Shown one piece after another: positions 1-8,306 of a DNA stretch of 33,033 nt (position 1 is the first letter of the stretch; each line of letters starts with the position of its first letter). This DNA comes from an uncultured Clostridiaceae bacterium (GTDB lineage: Bacteria > Bacillota > Clostridia > Clostridiales > Clostridiaceae). The notes under the pieces are model-generated. The model searched no databases. It saw only the letters and a list, made by a program, of their open reading frames with translations, and was not told the origin of the DNA. The stretch spans positions 1-33,033 of the forward strand of contig CALJTN010000266.1 of the NCBI GenBank assembly GCA_937976175.1, in the 5' to 3' direction. Made by a program: the position numbers and the translations under genes.

Positions 1-711
1 TATCTCTCCAGGTTTTACATCTCTTAAGAATTCTGCACCTACTGCGTCTAGTGCACAACTTTCTGATGCAATAACATAACTAGTGCCTATGGTCCCTATG
101 CAAAGAGGCCTAATGCCATTTTGATCTCTAACGCCTATTAGTTTCTCCTTTGTAAGCATGACAATTCCATAGGATCCCTTTATAGCCTGCACCGCATCTA
201 CTACGGCCTGCTCTATACCTTTTTTTGCACCTCTAGCAATTAAGTTTAATATAACTTCTGAGTCTATCGAGGTTTGAAACATATAGCCACAATCCTCTAA
301 CAATTCTCTGATAACATCTGCATTTACTAAATTCCCATTATGTGCAATAGCTATGTCTCCTAGCTTAAACTTACTTAAAAGTGGCTGTGCGTTTTTTACC
401 GCGCTACCTCCCGTGGTGGAATATCTAACGTGTCCAATAGCAGCGTGTCCTTTCATTACTTTAAGTTTTTCCTCATTGAAAACATCACATACCAGCCCCA
501 TGTCTTTTTCACAAATAAGGGTAGCTCCATCAGAATATACTATTCCAGCACTTTCTTCTCCTCTATGCTGCAACGCATAAAGCCCATAGTAAGTTAAAGA
601 TGCAACATCTAAATTTTTATCCGGTGAAAAAATTCCAAATACACCGCACTCCTCTTTAAACTTATCTTGTTCTGGAGTGGATATTTTATCTAATTCCATA
701 ATTCTATTCAA
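1..711 (-). CDS. purF: Amidophosphoribosyltransferase PurF, N-terminal part (runs off the left window edge)
   Basis: Reverse-strand translation contains (M)ELDKISTPEQDKFKEECGVFGIFSPDKNLDVASLTYYGLYALQHRGEESAG and ends ...GAEFLRDVKPGEI at the edge. The ECGVFG propeptide/catalytic Cys and LQHRGEES motifs are PurF signatures. An in-frame TTG at 711 has a well-spaced GGAGGG; the first ATG is at 699. Confidence 0.93.
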   Translation of the reverse strand, partial: MNRIMELDKISTPEQDKFKEECGVFGIFSPDKNLDVASLTYYGLYALQHRGEESAGIVYSDGATLICEKDMGLVCDVFNEEKLKVMKGHAAIGHVRYSTTGGSAVKNAQPLLSKFKLGDIAIAHNGNLVNADVIRELLEDCGYMFQTSIDSEVILNLIARGAKKGIEQAVVDAVQAIKGSYGIVMLTKEKLIGVRDQNGIRPLCIGTIGTSYVIASESCALDAVGAEFLRDVKPGEI

Positions 712-779
712 ATAAAGCCCTCCCTATTATAGTATAGGGCAGATAACAATTATGAATTATTACCCTCCCTACTAGCCCC

Positions 780-1490
780 CTATTTGTGATTAATTCTACT
801 TAAAATCTCCTCATAGGCTTCTGTAACATTACCTAAATCTCTTCTAAATCTATCCTTGTCCAGTTTTTCTCCAGTTTTAACATCCCAAAATCTGCAAGTA
901 TCTGGTGATATTTCATCTGCCAAAAGTATTTCTCCATTAAATCTTCCAAACTCTAATTTAAAATCTATTAAATTAATATCTTGCTTAAAGAAAACTTCCT
1001 TTAGGATATCATTTATTTCTGATGCTATGTCATAGATTACTAATAATTCTTCAAAAGTAGTAAGTCCCAAAGCTACTGCATGGTAATCATTTATAAGCGG
1101 GTCTCCTAATTCATCATTTTTGTAGCTTAATTCAAAAACTGTAGTTTTTAATTCAGTTCCTTCGGCTATACCATATCTTTTTGCCATACTACCAGCTGCT
1201 ACATTTCTCACAATTACTTCTAGAGGCACTATTTCAACTTTTTTGCAAAGTTGCTGCCTATCACTTATCTTTTTAATGAAATGAGTTTTTATACCTTTTT
1301 TCTCTAATAGCTCAAATAACATAGAAGTTATAGTGTTATTTAATACTCCCTTGTTCTCAATTTCAGCCTTCTTAATTCCATTAAAAGCTGTTGCATTGTC
1401 CTTATAATAAACTATAACCTCATCTTTTTTATCTGTGCTAAATATTTTTTTAGCCTTTCCTTCATATAATAATATTGAATTTTCCATCAA
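780..1490 (-). CDS. purC: Phosphoribosylaminoimidazole-succinocarboxamide synthase (SAICAR synthetase)
   Basis: 236 aa ORF with [29 protein letters not shown] and [12 protein letters not shown], typical of PurC; SD AAGGAG upstream. Confidence 0.97.
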   Translation of the reverse strand: MMENSILLYEGKAKKIFSTDKKDEVIVYYKDNATAFNGIKKAEIENKGVLNNTITSMLFELLEKKGIKTHFIKKISDRQQLCKKVEIVPLEVIVRNVAAGSMAKRYGIAEGTELKTTVFELSYKNDELGDPLINDYHAVALGLTTFEELLVIYDIASEINDILKEVFFKQDINLIDFKLEFGRFNGEILLADEISPDTCRFWDVKTGEKLDKDRFRRDLGNVTEAYEEILSRINHK

Positions 1491-1563
1491 TAATCACTCC
1501 TTAATATTAAAATTTATAAAATAAATCCTTTTACCTCCCAATCAAACTTTTATGATATTCAAT

Positions 1564-1605
1564 AAAAAAGATTACACCATTAAAGAAGTCTTCTAATGGT
1601 GTAAT
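1564..1605 (-). terminator. Rho-independent terminator in the purC leader (riboswitch expression platform)
   Basis: Minus strand ATTACACCATTA-GAAGACTTCTT-TAATGGTGTAAT followed by CTTTTTT. Confidence 0.85.
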
Positions 1606-1658
1606 CTCGAATTAAGGGTATAGTATATAAACCCTATGTATAAGGTTGATTCAAGATC

Positions 1659-1727
1659 CACCAATAGTGAGAAGTTGACGGCCTCTCGTAGAAACTTCTT
1701 AGCCATATTCTAAGAAATATATTGATG
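1659..1727 (-). promoter_or_regulatory. Purine riboswitch aptamer (guanine-type, C74) upstream of purC
   Basis: Minus strand CATCAATA..TTCTTAG-AATATGG-CTAAGAA-GTTTCTAC-GAGAGG-CCGTCAA-CTTCTC-ACTATTGGTG. P1 CATCAATA/TATTGGTG, P2 TTCTTAG/CTAAGAA with L2 AATATGG, J2/3 GTTTCTAC, L3 CCGTCAA (canonical CCGTAAA), J3/1 ACTAT with C at the specificity position. Confidence 0.9.
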
Positions 1728-1751
1728 AACTAATTATTAATTTATATTTTT

Positions 1752-1780
1752 ATCTTAACACCTATTTTCCCCCAAGTCAA
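1752..1780 (-). promoter_or_regulatory. Sigma-A-type promoter for riboswitch-purC-purF
   Basis: Minus strand TTGACT-N17-TAAGAT, about 25 nt before the aptamer P1. Confidence 0.7.
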
Positions 1781-2002
1781 TACATTCTCAATAGTTTTAA
1801 TGTAATCGTTCGTATTTATATCTGTATACGTATAATATACTACATTAATAATTATTATTGTTCGTGTTTTTTCTTTTAATCCAACTTTTTACCTGTTTTT
1901 CTATTTTACCAGTACTATAATGCTTTTATAAGCAAATTCCCCTACCAGAAAAAAATCTTTTTTGATATAATAAGTTGAATAATTTATATTAGGAGTGATA
2001 TT

Positions 2003-2317
2003 ATGTGGAGTTTTCTTTTTTTCATTGGTATGATAATTTTGGCTTTTATGGTTTCTAGAAATAATTATAAAAAAAGGTCCTTAACTTTAATGGACAATTT
2101 ACAGAGTTTTACTGAGTATTTAAAAGATACTTACTATTCCCTTTCAATTCCTCATCAAGAGAATTTTATGAATTCCCTTACCGAAAAAGATAAATCCTAT
2201 TTTCAGCTCTTAATAACTGACAAAATTACATACAAACTAAACACTTGGACAATTAGTCAGCATATGATAAAGCAGGAAGAATTTATGATAGATTTAAAAA
2301 AATACAAAAAACAGTAA
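2003..2317 (+). CDS. Hypothetical short protein with one N-terminal transmembrane helix
   Basis: 104 aa ORF with AGGAGTG SD before ATG; N-terminus MWSFLFFIGMIILAFMVSRNNYKKR looks like a TM anchor plus positive stop-transfer. No family recognised. Confidence 0.6.
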   Translation: MWSFLFFIGMIILAFMVSRNNYKKRSLTLMDNLQSFTEYLKDTYYSLSIPHQENFMNSLTEKDKSYFQLLITDKITYKLNTWTISQHMIKQEEFMIDLKKYKKQ

Positions 2318-2339
2318 GTGCATAACTAGTACACTTACT
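2313..2339. terminator. Bidirectional terminator between the convergent orphan ORF and purL
   Basis: AGTAAGTG-cataactagta-CACTTACT; T-rich downstream on both strands (minus: GTTTTTTGTATTTTTTT). Confidence 0.65.
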
Positions 2340-2353
2340 ATTTTATTTATATT

Positions 2354-5300
2354 CTATTTAAAATAGTTTACTCCCGCTTCAAATATTTTTTGATCCTTTT
2401 CACCAACAATATTCTTTAAGGTGTTTACCCCCACCCTTTCAGAGTGCCCCATCTTACCAAAAATTCTTCCGTCTGCACTAGTAATTCCTTCAATAGCATA
2501 CATCGAACCATTGGGGTTAAATTTTATATCATAACTTGGTCTGCCACTAAAGTCTACGTATTGAGTGGCTACTTGGCCCCTCTCAAATAACTTTTTAATT
2601 ACTTCTTCACTTGCTACAAATCTACCTTCCCCATGTGATACTGGGATAGTATGTGTATCTCCAATTCTTAAATTATTAAGCCAAGGAGACAGAGTTGAAA
2701 CCACTTTAGTTTGTACCATACAAGATACATGTCTTCCAATTTCATTGTAAGTTAGCGTAGGGCTATTTTCGTCTATTTCCCTTATTTCTCCGAAGGGCAC
2801 AAGACCTAATTTAATTAATGCTTGGAAGCCATTACATATGCCTATCATCAATCCATCTCTATTCTTTAATAATTCACTTACTGCTTCTTGTACCCTAGCG
2901 TTTCTAAAAGCAGTAGCTATAAATTTTCCTGACCCATCCGGTTCATCACCTGCACTAAATCCACCCGGTAGCATCACTATTTGAGACTTACTTATACCCT
3001 TAACAATACTCTCTATAGATTCTTCTATATGCCTTGGAGACAAATTTTTAATTACTAAAGTTTCTACCTTCGCTCCTGCCCTTTCAAAGGCTTTCTTTGA
3101 ATCATATTCACAATTAGTTCCTGGAAACACTGGAATAAATATTCTCGGTTTCGCTATTTTAATGGAAGGCGACTTTACTCCACCTCCATAACATTTTTCC
3201 CCCTCAGCACAGGATTCTATTTGTTCTTTTACCTCTGATTTTTTAACATTAGTTGCAAATACTTTTTCAAGTGGTGCTTCAAAGGCCTTTAAAGCTTCCT
3301 CAATACTTATTTGTGCTTCACATACCTCTATTACTGGACTTACCTGCGTATATCCGATTATTTTGATATTTGTGCCCTCAAAGTACTCAGCAATATCCGC
3401 ATCCTCAGATATTTCCATGGCAATACTACCGTAATTAGCATCAAATAAGGCTTCTATACTTATCTCATTAATAAATTTAAACCCTATTTTATTTCCAAAA
3501 CACATTTTGCTAATTGCCTCTACAAGTCCACCCTGTTTTATAGTGTGGGCTGATAAAACTTTCCCACTACCTATCATTTTATTAATAAGCTTATAATTTG
3601 CCTTAAGCTCCGAAAGATTAGGTATTCCGTCTTCGCCTCTTTTAGCAGACACTAGTACTACTACACTGTTAGCTTTTTTAAAATCAGGTGAAATAACCAC
3701 ATTAACATCTACCACATTTATAGCAAAAGAAACTAAAGTTGGTGGGACATTTAATTCATTAAAGGTTCCTGACATACTATCCTTGCCACCAATAGCCGGT
3801 ATACCAAATTCTCTTTGTGCGTATAAAGCTCCGAGTAGAGCTGAAAAAGGTTTTCCCCACTTATATGGATCTTTACCCAGTCTCTCAAAATACTCTTGAA
3901 AGGTCAGTCTTATTTTTTTATAATCCCCTCCAGAGGCTACAACCTTTGCAACAGATTCTATAACTGCATACATTGCTCCATGGAACGGACTCCAAGTAGA
4001 AAGCCTAGGATTATATCCATAGGACATTATAGTGCCCGTAGTGGTGTCTCCACTTAACACTGGAAGTTTTGCTACCATAGCTTCGCTTGGTGTGCTTTGA
4101 TATTTTCCTCCAAAAGGCATAATAACCGTTCCAGCTCCTATGGTACTATCAAATCTCTCTACTAACCCCTTTTGACTACATACATTTAAGTCTTGCAAAT
4201 TAGAAACCCACAATTCCTTTATTGATCTTTTACTCTCCACCTTATCCTTTAATGAGGAATTAAAATAATCCTCATTAGTAGGGCATGCTACTTTCACATC
4301 AATGTTTTGTTTTACACCGTTAGTATCAAGAAATTCCCTACTTAAATCAACTATTGTTTTTCCCTTCCAATGCATCTTCAGTCTTTTTTCTTCTATTACT
4401 TCTGCTACTACCACGGCTTCTAGATTCTCATTTTCTGCATAGGCTATAAAGGCTTCCACATTTTTCTTATCTATTACAACCGCCATACGTTCTTGTGATT
4501 CTGATATGGCAAGCTCCGTGCCATCTAAGCCCTCATATTTTTTAGGAACCACATCTAAGTTTATTGAAAGTCCCTCAGCCAGTTCTCCTATGGCTACTGA
4601 AACTCCACCTGCTCCAAAATCATTACATCTTTTAATCATTGTTGTAACTTCTGGATTTCTAAATAATCTTTGTATTTTTCTCTCTGTAATGGCATTGCCT
4701 TTTTGAACTTCCGCTCCAGAAATTAAAATAGAGTTCTCTTTATGTGCCTTTGAAGAACCTGTGGCTCCACCACATCCATCTCTACCAGTTCTTCCCCCTA
4801 AAAGTATAATCAAATCTGTTGGTGCAGGCACTTCCCGTATAACATTATCAAAGGGTGCTGCTGCAATTACAGCTCCTACTTCCATTCTTTTAGCAGCGTA
4901 TCCTTCGTCATATATTTCTGATACATGTCCTGTAGCAAGCCCAATTTGGTTACCATAAGAGCTATATCCATGAGCTGCCTCTAAGGTTATCTTTCTTTGA
5001 GGAAGCTTTCCCTTAATGGTATCTTCAACTTTCATTCTTGGATCCCCACTTCCTGTAACCCTCATAGCTTGATATACATAGCTTCTACCTGAAAGCGGAT
5101 CTCTTATGGCTCCTCCGAGGCAAGTAGCTGCCCCTCCAAATGGTTCAATCTCTGTAGGATGATTATGGGTTTCATTTTTAAACATAACGAGCCACTTTTC
5201 TGCCCTATTATTAATGTTAGCATCAACAATTATGCTACAAGCATTTATTTCTTCAGAAACATCAAGATCCGTGAGTTCGCCCTTTTTTCTTAATTCTTTC

Positions 5301-6148
5301 ATGCCTATTACAGCTAGATCCATCAAACATAAATCCTTCTGTTTTTCTTTGTACACAAAATTCCTAACCTTCAAATAATCCTCATAGGCTTTTTTAATAG
5401 GAACTGAAAACTTCCCATCTTCAATTTTTATATTTTTTATATTTGTATTAAAAGTAGTATGGCGGCAGTGATCTGACCAATATGTATCTATCACCTTTAT
5501 TTCCGTAATTGTTGGATTCCTCTTTTCGGTTTTCTTAAAGTATTCCCTGCAAAACTTTAGATCTTCAAAATTCATAGCAAAACCATGCTCATCCATAAAA
5601 CATTGAAGAGTACTTTCATCCATATCTATAAATCCATCTAAGATTTTTACATCTTGAGCCTTTTTTATTTCAACATTAAGATTGTCTGGCTTTTCCATTG
5701 AAGCTTCTCTAGAATCTACGCTATTAATACAGTATTTCTTTATTTTTTGAAATTCCACCTTAGAAATTTCCCCCTGAAGCACAATAACTTTCGCTGCCGC
5801 CACCTCTGGTCTTTCACTTTGAGTAAGCATTTGAATACACTGAGCTGCCGAATCAGCTCTTTGGTCATATTGACCTGGTAAATACTCTACAGCAAATACC
5901 CACTGATTTTCATTTACCACTAACTCCTCGTCATAGACATAATCTACAGTGGGTTCAGAAAATATGGTACTTCGTGAGTTATTATATTCTTTCTCTGATA
6001 TTCCAGAAATATCGTATCTATTTATTATTCTTAAAGAATTCAATCCTTCTATACCCAAATTCACCTTCAAATCTTCAAGTAGTTTTTTGCTTTCTACATT
6101 ATAGTTCGGTTTTTTCTCAACAAATACTCTATAAACATTTTCTATCAT
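2354..6148 (-). CDS. purL: Phosphoribosylformylglycinamidine synthase, single-polypeptide clostridial type with C-terminal glutaminase domain
   Basis: 1264 aa ORF: DTYWSDHCRHTTF, KNETHNHPTEIEPFGGAATCLGGAIRDPLSGR, then a class I glutaminase domain (PVFPGTNCEYDS, MLPGGFSAGDEPDGSGKF, GICNGFQALIKLGL). Confidence 0.97.
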   Translation of the reverse strand: MIENVYRVFVEKKPNYNVESKKLLEDLKVNLGIEGLNSLRIINRYDISGISEKEYNNSRSTIFSEPTVDYVYDEELVVNENQWVFAVEYLPGQYDQRADSAAQCIQMLTQSERPEVAAAKVIVLQGEISKVEFQKIKKYCINSVDSREASMEKPDNLNVEIKKAQDVKILDGFIDMDESTLQCFMDEHGFAMNFEDLKFCREYFKKTEKRNPTITEIKVIDTYWSDHCRHTTFNTNIKNIKIEDGKFSVPIKKAYEDYLKVRNFVYKEKQKDLCLMDLAVIGMKELRKKGELTDLDVSEEINACSIIVDANINNRAEKWLVMFKNETHNHPTEIEPFGGAATCLGGAIRDPLSGRSYVYQAMRVTGSGDPRMKVEDTIKGKLPQRKITLEAAHGYSSYGNQIGLATGHVSEIYDEGYAAKRMEVGAVIAAAPFDNVIREVPAPTDLIILLGGRTGRDGCGGATGSSKAHKENSILISGAEVQKGNAITERKIQRLFRNPEVTTMIKRCNDFGAGGVSVAIGELAEGLSINLDVVPKKYEGLDGTELAISESQERMAVVIDKKNVEAFIAYAENENLEAVVVAEVIEEKRLKMHWKGKTIVDLSREFLDTNGVKQNIDVKVACPTNEDYFNSSLKDKVESKRSIKELWVSNLQDLNVCSQKGLVERFDSTIGAGTVIMPFGGKYQSTPSEAMVAKLPVLSGDTTTGTIMSYGYNPRLSTWSPFHGAMYAVIESVAKVVASGGDYKKIRLTFQEYFERLGKDPYKWGKPFSALLGALYAQREFGIPAIGGKDSMSGTFNELNVPPTLVSFAINVVDVNVVISPDFKKANSVVVLVSAKRGEDGIPNLSELKANYKLINKMIGSGKVLSAHTIKQGGLVEAISKMCFGNKIGFKFINEISIEALFDANYGSIAMEISEDADIAEYFEGTNIKIIGYTQVSPVIEVCEAQISIEEALKAFEAPLEKVFATNVKKSEVKEQIESCAEGEKCYGGGVKSPSIKIAKPRIFIPVFPGTNCEYDSKKAFERAGAKVETLVIKNLSPRHIEESIESIVKGISKSQIVMLPGGFSAGDEPDGSGKFIATAFRNARVQEAVSELLKNRDGLMIGICNGFQALIKLGLVPFGEIREIDENSPTLTYNEIGRHVSCMVQTKVVSTLSPWLNNLRIGDTHTIPVSHGEGRFVASEEVIKKLFERGQVATQYVDFSGRPSYDIKFNPNGSMYAIEGITSADGRIFGKMGHSERVGVNTLKNIVGEKDQKIFEAGVNYFK

Positions 6149-6221
6149 AGTAGCACCCCTCTATATAAAGTAATTTCACGAACATTTAATACGTATTTAT
6201 ATTTATAATTCGTTATATTCA

Positions 6222-6250
6222 ATTATAGTACACTTTACCCTATAATTAAA
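6222..6250 (-). promoter_or_regulatory. Putative sigma-A promoter of purL
   Basis: Minus strand TTTAAT-N17-TATAAT, about 75 nt upstream of the purL ATG. Confidence 0.5.
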
Positions 6251-6273
6251 GTTTTATTTTTAAGAATTGTACA

Positions 6274-6308
6274 AAAAAAGAAAAACACTACGTCTGAACG
6301 TAGTGTTT
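6274..6308 (-). terminator. Rho-independent terminator of rnpB
   Basis: Minus strand AACACTACG-TTCAGA-CGTAGTGTTTTTCTTTTTTT. Confidence 0.85.
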
Positions 6309-6314
6309 CCCACA

Positions 6315-6708
6315 TATGTGAGATAAGTCTATAAGCCGAGTTCTGTATTTGACAATCATCTATCTAGGCCTATTGTTACCAATAAGCTCAAGCGATACAC
6401 CCGAGAACGAGACGGGCCGTCCCATATAGTTCTCCTATTCGATCTTGCTCCAAGTGGGGTTTACATAGCCGCAAAGTCGCCATTGCGCTGGTGAGCTCTT
6501 ACCTCGCCTTTCCACCCTTACTAGTATATTCTGTGGTTTAGCAAGCTAACCCACAAGAATACCTTTAGCGGTATATCTCTGTTGCACTTTCCTTAGAGTC
6601 GCCTCCACTGGGGGTTACCCAGCACCCTGCCCTATGGAGCTCGGACTTTCCTCTCCTGACCTACTGATTAATCAGTGTTCAGCAGCGATTGTCTGGCTTA
6701 CTCACAAA
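6315..6708 (-). ncRNA. rnpB: RNase P RNA (bacterial, likely class A-like)
   Basis: Minus strand 3' section CAGAACTCGGCTTAT and CCTAGATAGATGATTG, conserved 5' section GAGGAAAGTCCGAGCTCCATAGGGCAGGGTGCTGGGTAACCCCCAGTGGAGG; P1 GTGAG(TAAG)/CTTATCTCAC closes the ends. Confidence 0.95.
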
Positions 6709-6712
6709 ACTT

Positions 6713-6741
6713 ATAATACCATACTATGCAATAAAAATCAA
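6713..6741 (-). promoter_or_regulatory. Sigma-A-type promoter of rnpB
   Basis: Minus strand TTGATT-N17-TATTAT immediately upstream of the predicted RNA 5' end. Confidence 0.6.
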
Positions 6742-6762
6742 ATGGTATTTTATTCCATAATA

Positions 6763-6793
6763 CACATTCAAATAAATAATTTATTTGAATGTG
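6763..6793. repeat. Perfect 15-bp inverted repeat between nif3 and rnpB (possible terminator/stabilising hairpin)
   Basis: cacattcaaataaat-a-atttatttgaatgtg; no strong U-tract follows. Confidence 0.7.
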
Positions 6794-6799
6794 CCTAAA

Positions 6800-7615
6800 C
6801 TATTTAAACTTATATACATCCTTCGTATATTCTGAAATTAGCACATCATTATGATATCCCTTATCCCTTAATTGCTTTTCTAATTTCTTTCCAAAAATTC
6901 TAAAAGGAGTCCATTCTGTTATAAAATGGCCCGCATCAATTAATGCTATACCTTCTTCCCTCAAATCACTAACACCATGATATTTTGTATCTCCTGTAAT
7001 TATACAATCCACTTGTAAGGTTCTGCTTATCTGAAAAAAATCTTCTCCACTGCCATTTATAACAGCAATAGTTTTTATTAATTTATTGTCCTCTCCTACA
7101 TATCGGATATGCTCAGCATTAAAGAACTTCTTAACCTTTTCACATAGATCCACTAATGCAATAGGGTCCTTACTGGTTACTAGCCTTCCAAGACCATTAT
7201 AACCACTATTATAACCTAAGACTCTTGAGGGCTCAATTACCTTATGTTCAGTAAATCCTAAGATTTCTGTAGCAATATCATTAAGCCCGCCTTCAACAGA
7301 ATCTAAATTGGTATGACTTGAGTAAACATTAATATCATTTTTTATGAGTTCAATAATTTTTTTGCCTACCAAGGTATCACGCGTTATGGTTTTTGGTTTT
7401 ATAAAAAGTAGTGGATGATGAGTCAATATAAGATTACATCCTTTACGCTTTGCCTCGCAAATTACATCCATAGTGCAATCTAGCGCAATTAAAATTTTTG
7501 TAACCTCAGCATCTTTATCCCCAACCATTAGTCCTACATTATCATAATCTTCCTTTAGTATAACTGGTGCGTAGTGCTCCATAATTTGCTCAATAGTTCT
7601 TACTTTTAAAAACAT
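6800..7615 (-). CDS. Nif3-like dinuclear metal centre protein (YqfO family)
   Basis: 271 aa ORF: MEHYAPVILKEDYDNVGLMVGD, THHPLLF, SSHTNLDSVEGGLND, ITGDTKYHG, ALIDAGHFITE; follows trmK as in B. subtilis yqfN-yqfO. Confidence 0.92.
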   Translation of the reverse strand: MFLKVRTIEQIMEHYAPVILKEDYDNVGLMVGDKDAEVTKILIALDCTMDVICEAKRKGCNLILTHHPLLFIKPKTITRDTLVGKKIIELIKNDINVYSSHTNLDSVEGGLNDIATEILGFTEHKVIEPSRVLGYNSGYNGLGRLVTSKDPIALVDLCEKVKKFFNAEHIRYVGEDNKLIKTIAVINGSGEDFFQISRTLQVDCIITGDTKYHGVSDLREEGIALIDAGHFITEWTPFRIFGKKLEKQLRDKGYHNDVLISEYTKDVYKFK

Positions 7616-8304
7616 TTTAAAAACTCCTTAAGTCTGATTATAATATCATGAAGCTGCATTTTCCTGTTTTTTGATGAAAGCTTATCCTCATTTAAAGTAT
7701 CATATATCTGTGAGTATTTTTGCAATTTATGCTCTATAAATTTTTGCATTACTAAGTGTTTTTTCTCTAACAATATCTTGCTTATCTCATAGTATATAGT
7801 ATCCATCACTACTGGTTTATTATTGTATTTAGCCTTAATAATCTCATAAAACTTACCGTCATCCATACAAATCTCTTCATCCAGGATGTCATATCCAGTA
7901 CTATACAAATATTCTCTCAAAACCTCAGCATTTTGAACTGGCTGAAGTATCATATATTTTAACTCTTTAACAACCTTGAGGTCAGCTTCTAAGATATCTC
8001 TTATTAAATTACCACCCATTCCTGCAATAATAGCTACTTGCACCTCGCCCTTTTTAACTGTAGATAACCCACTTCCCAGCCTACAGCTAATTTGGTTACT
8101 CACATTATTGCTAAGAACATTATTCGTCGCCTTCTCAACAGGTCCTTTATTTATATCAGAAGCAATAGCACTTTCTATTATACTATTTTTTACTAAGTAA
8201 ATAGGAACATACCCATGGTCCGTGCCTACATCTACAACACTATTACATTCTTCTATCATACTTGCAATTGTTTTTAATCTTATACTAAGTTCCATAGTTT
8301 TCAC
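7606..8304 (-). CDS. trmK: tRNA (adenine(22)-N(1))-methyltransferase TrmK
   Basis: 232 aa ORF: LKTIASMI..VVDVGTDHGYVPIYLV, IAGMGGNLIRDIL, LQPVQNAEVLREYL; downstream of sigA. Confidence 0.92.
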   Translation of the reverse strand: MKTMELSIRLKTIASMIEECNSVVDVGTDHGYVPIYLVKNSIIESAIASDINKGPVEKATNNVLSNNVSNQISCRLGSGLSTVKKGEVQVAIIAGMGGNLIRDILEADLKVVKELKYMILQPVQNAEVLREYLYSTGYDILDEEICMDDGKFYEIIKAKYNNKPVVMDTIYYEISKILLEKKHLVMQKFIEHKLQKYSQIYDTLNEDKLSSKNRKMQLHDIIIRLKEFLKCF

Positions 8305-8306
8305 CC

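Noticed and set aside
353-580. Plus-strand 75 aa ORF
   Set aside because: Antisense to clearly conserved purF; no SD, low-complexity composition.
2565-4958. Plus-strand ORFs 2565-2750, 4506-4706, 4761-4958
   Set aside because: Antisense shadows inside the conserved purL reading frame.
7976-8200. Plus-strand 74 aa ORF
   Set aside because: Antisense to conserved trmK.
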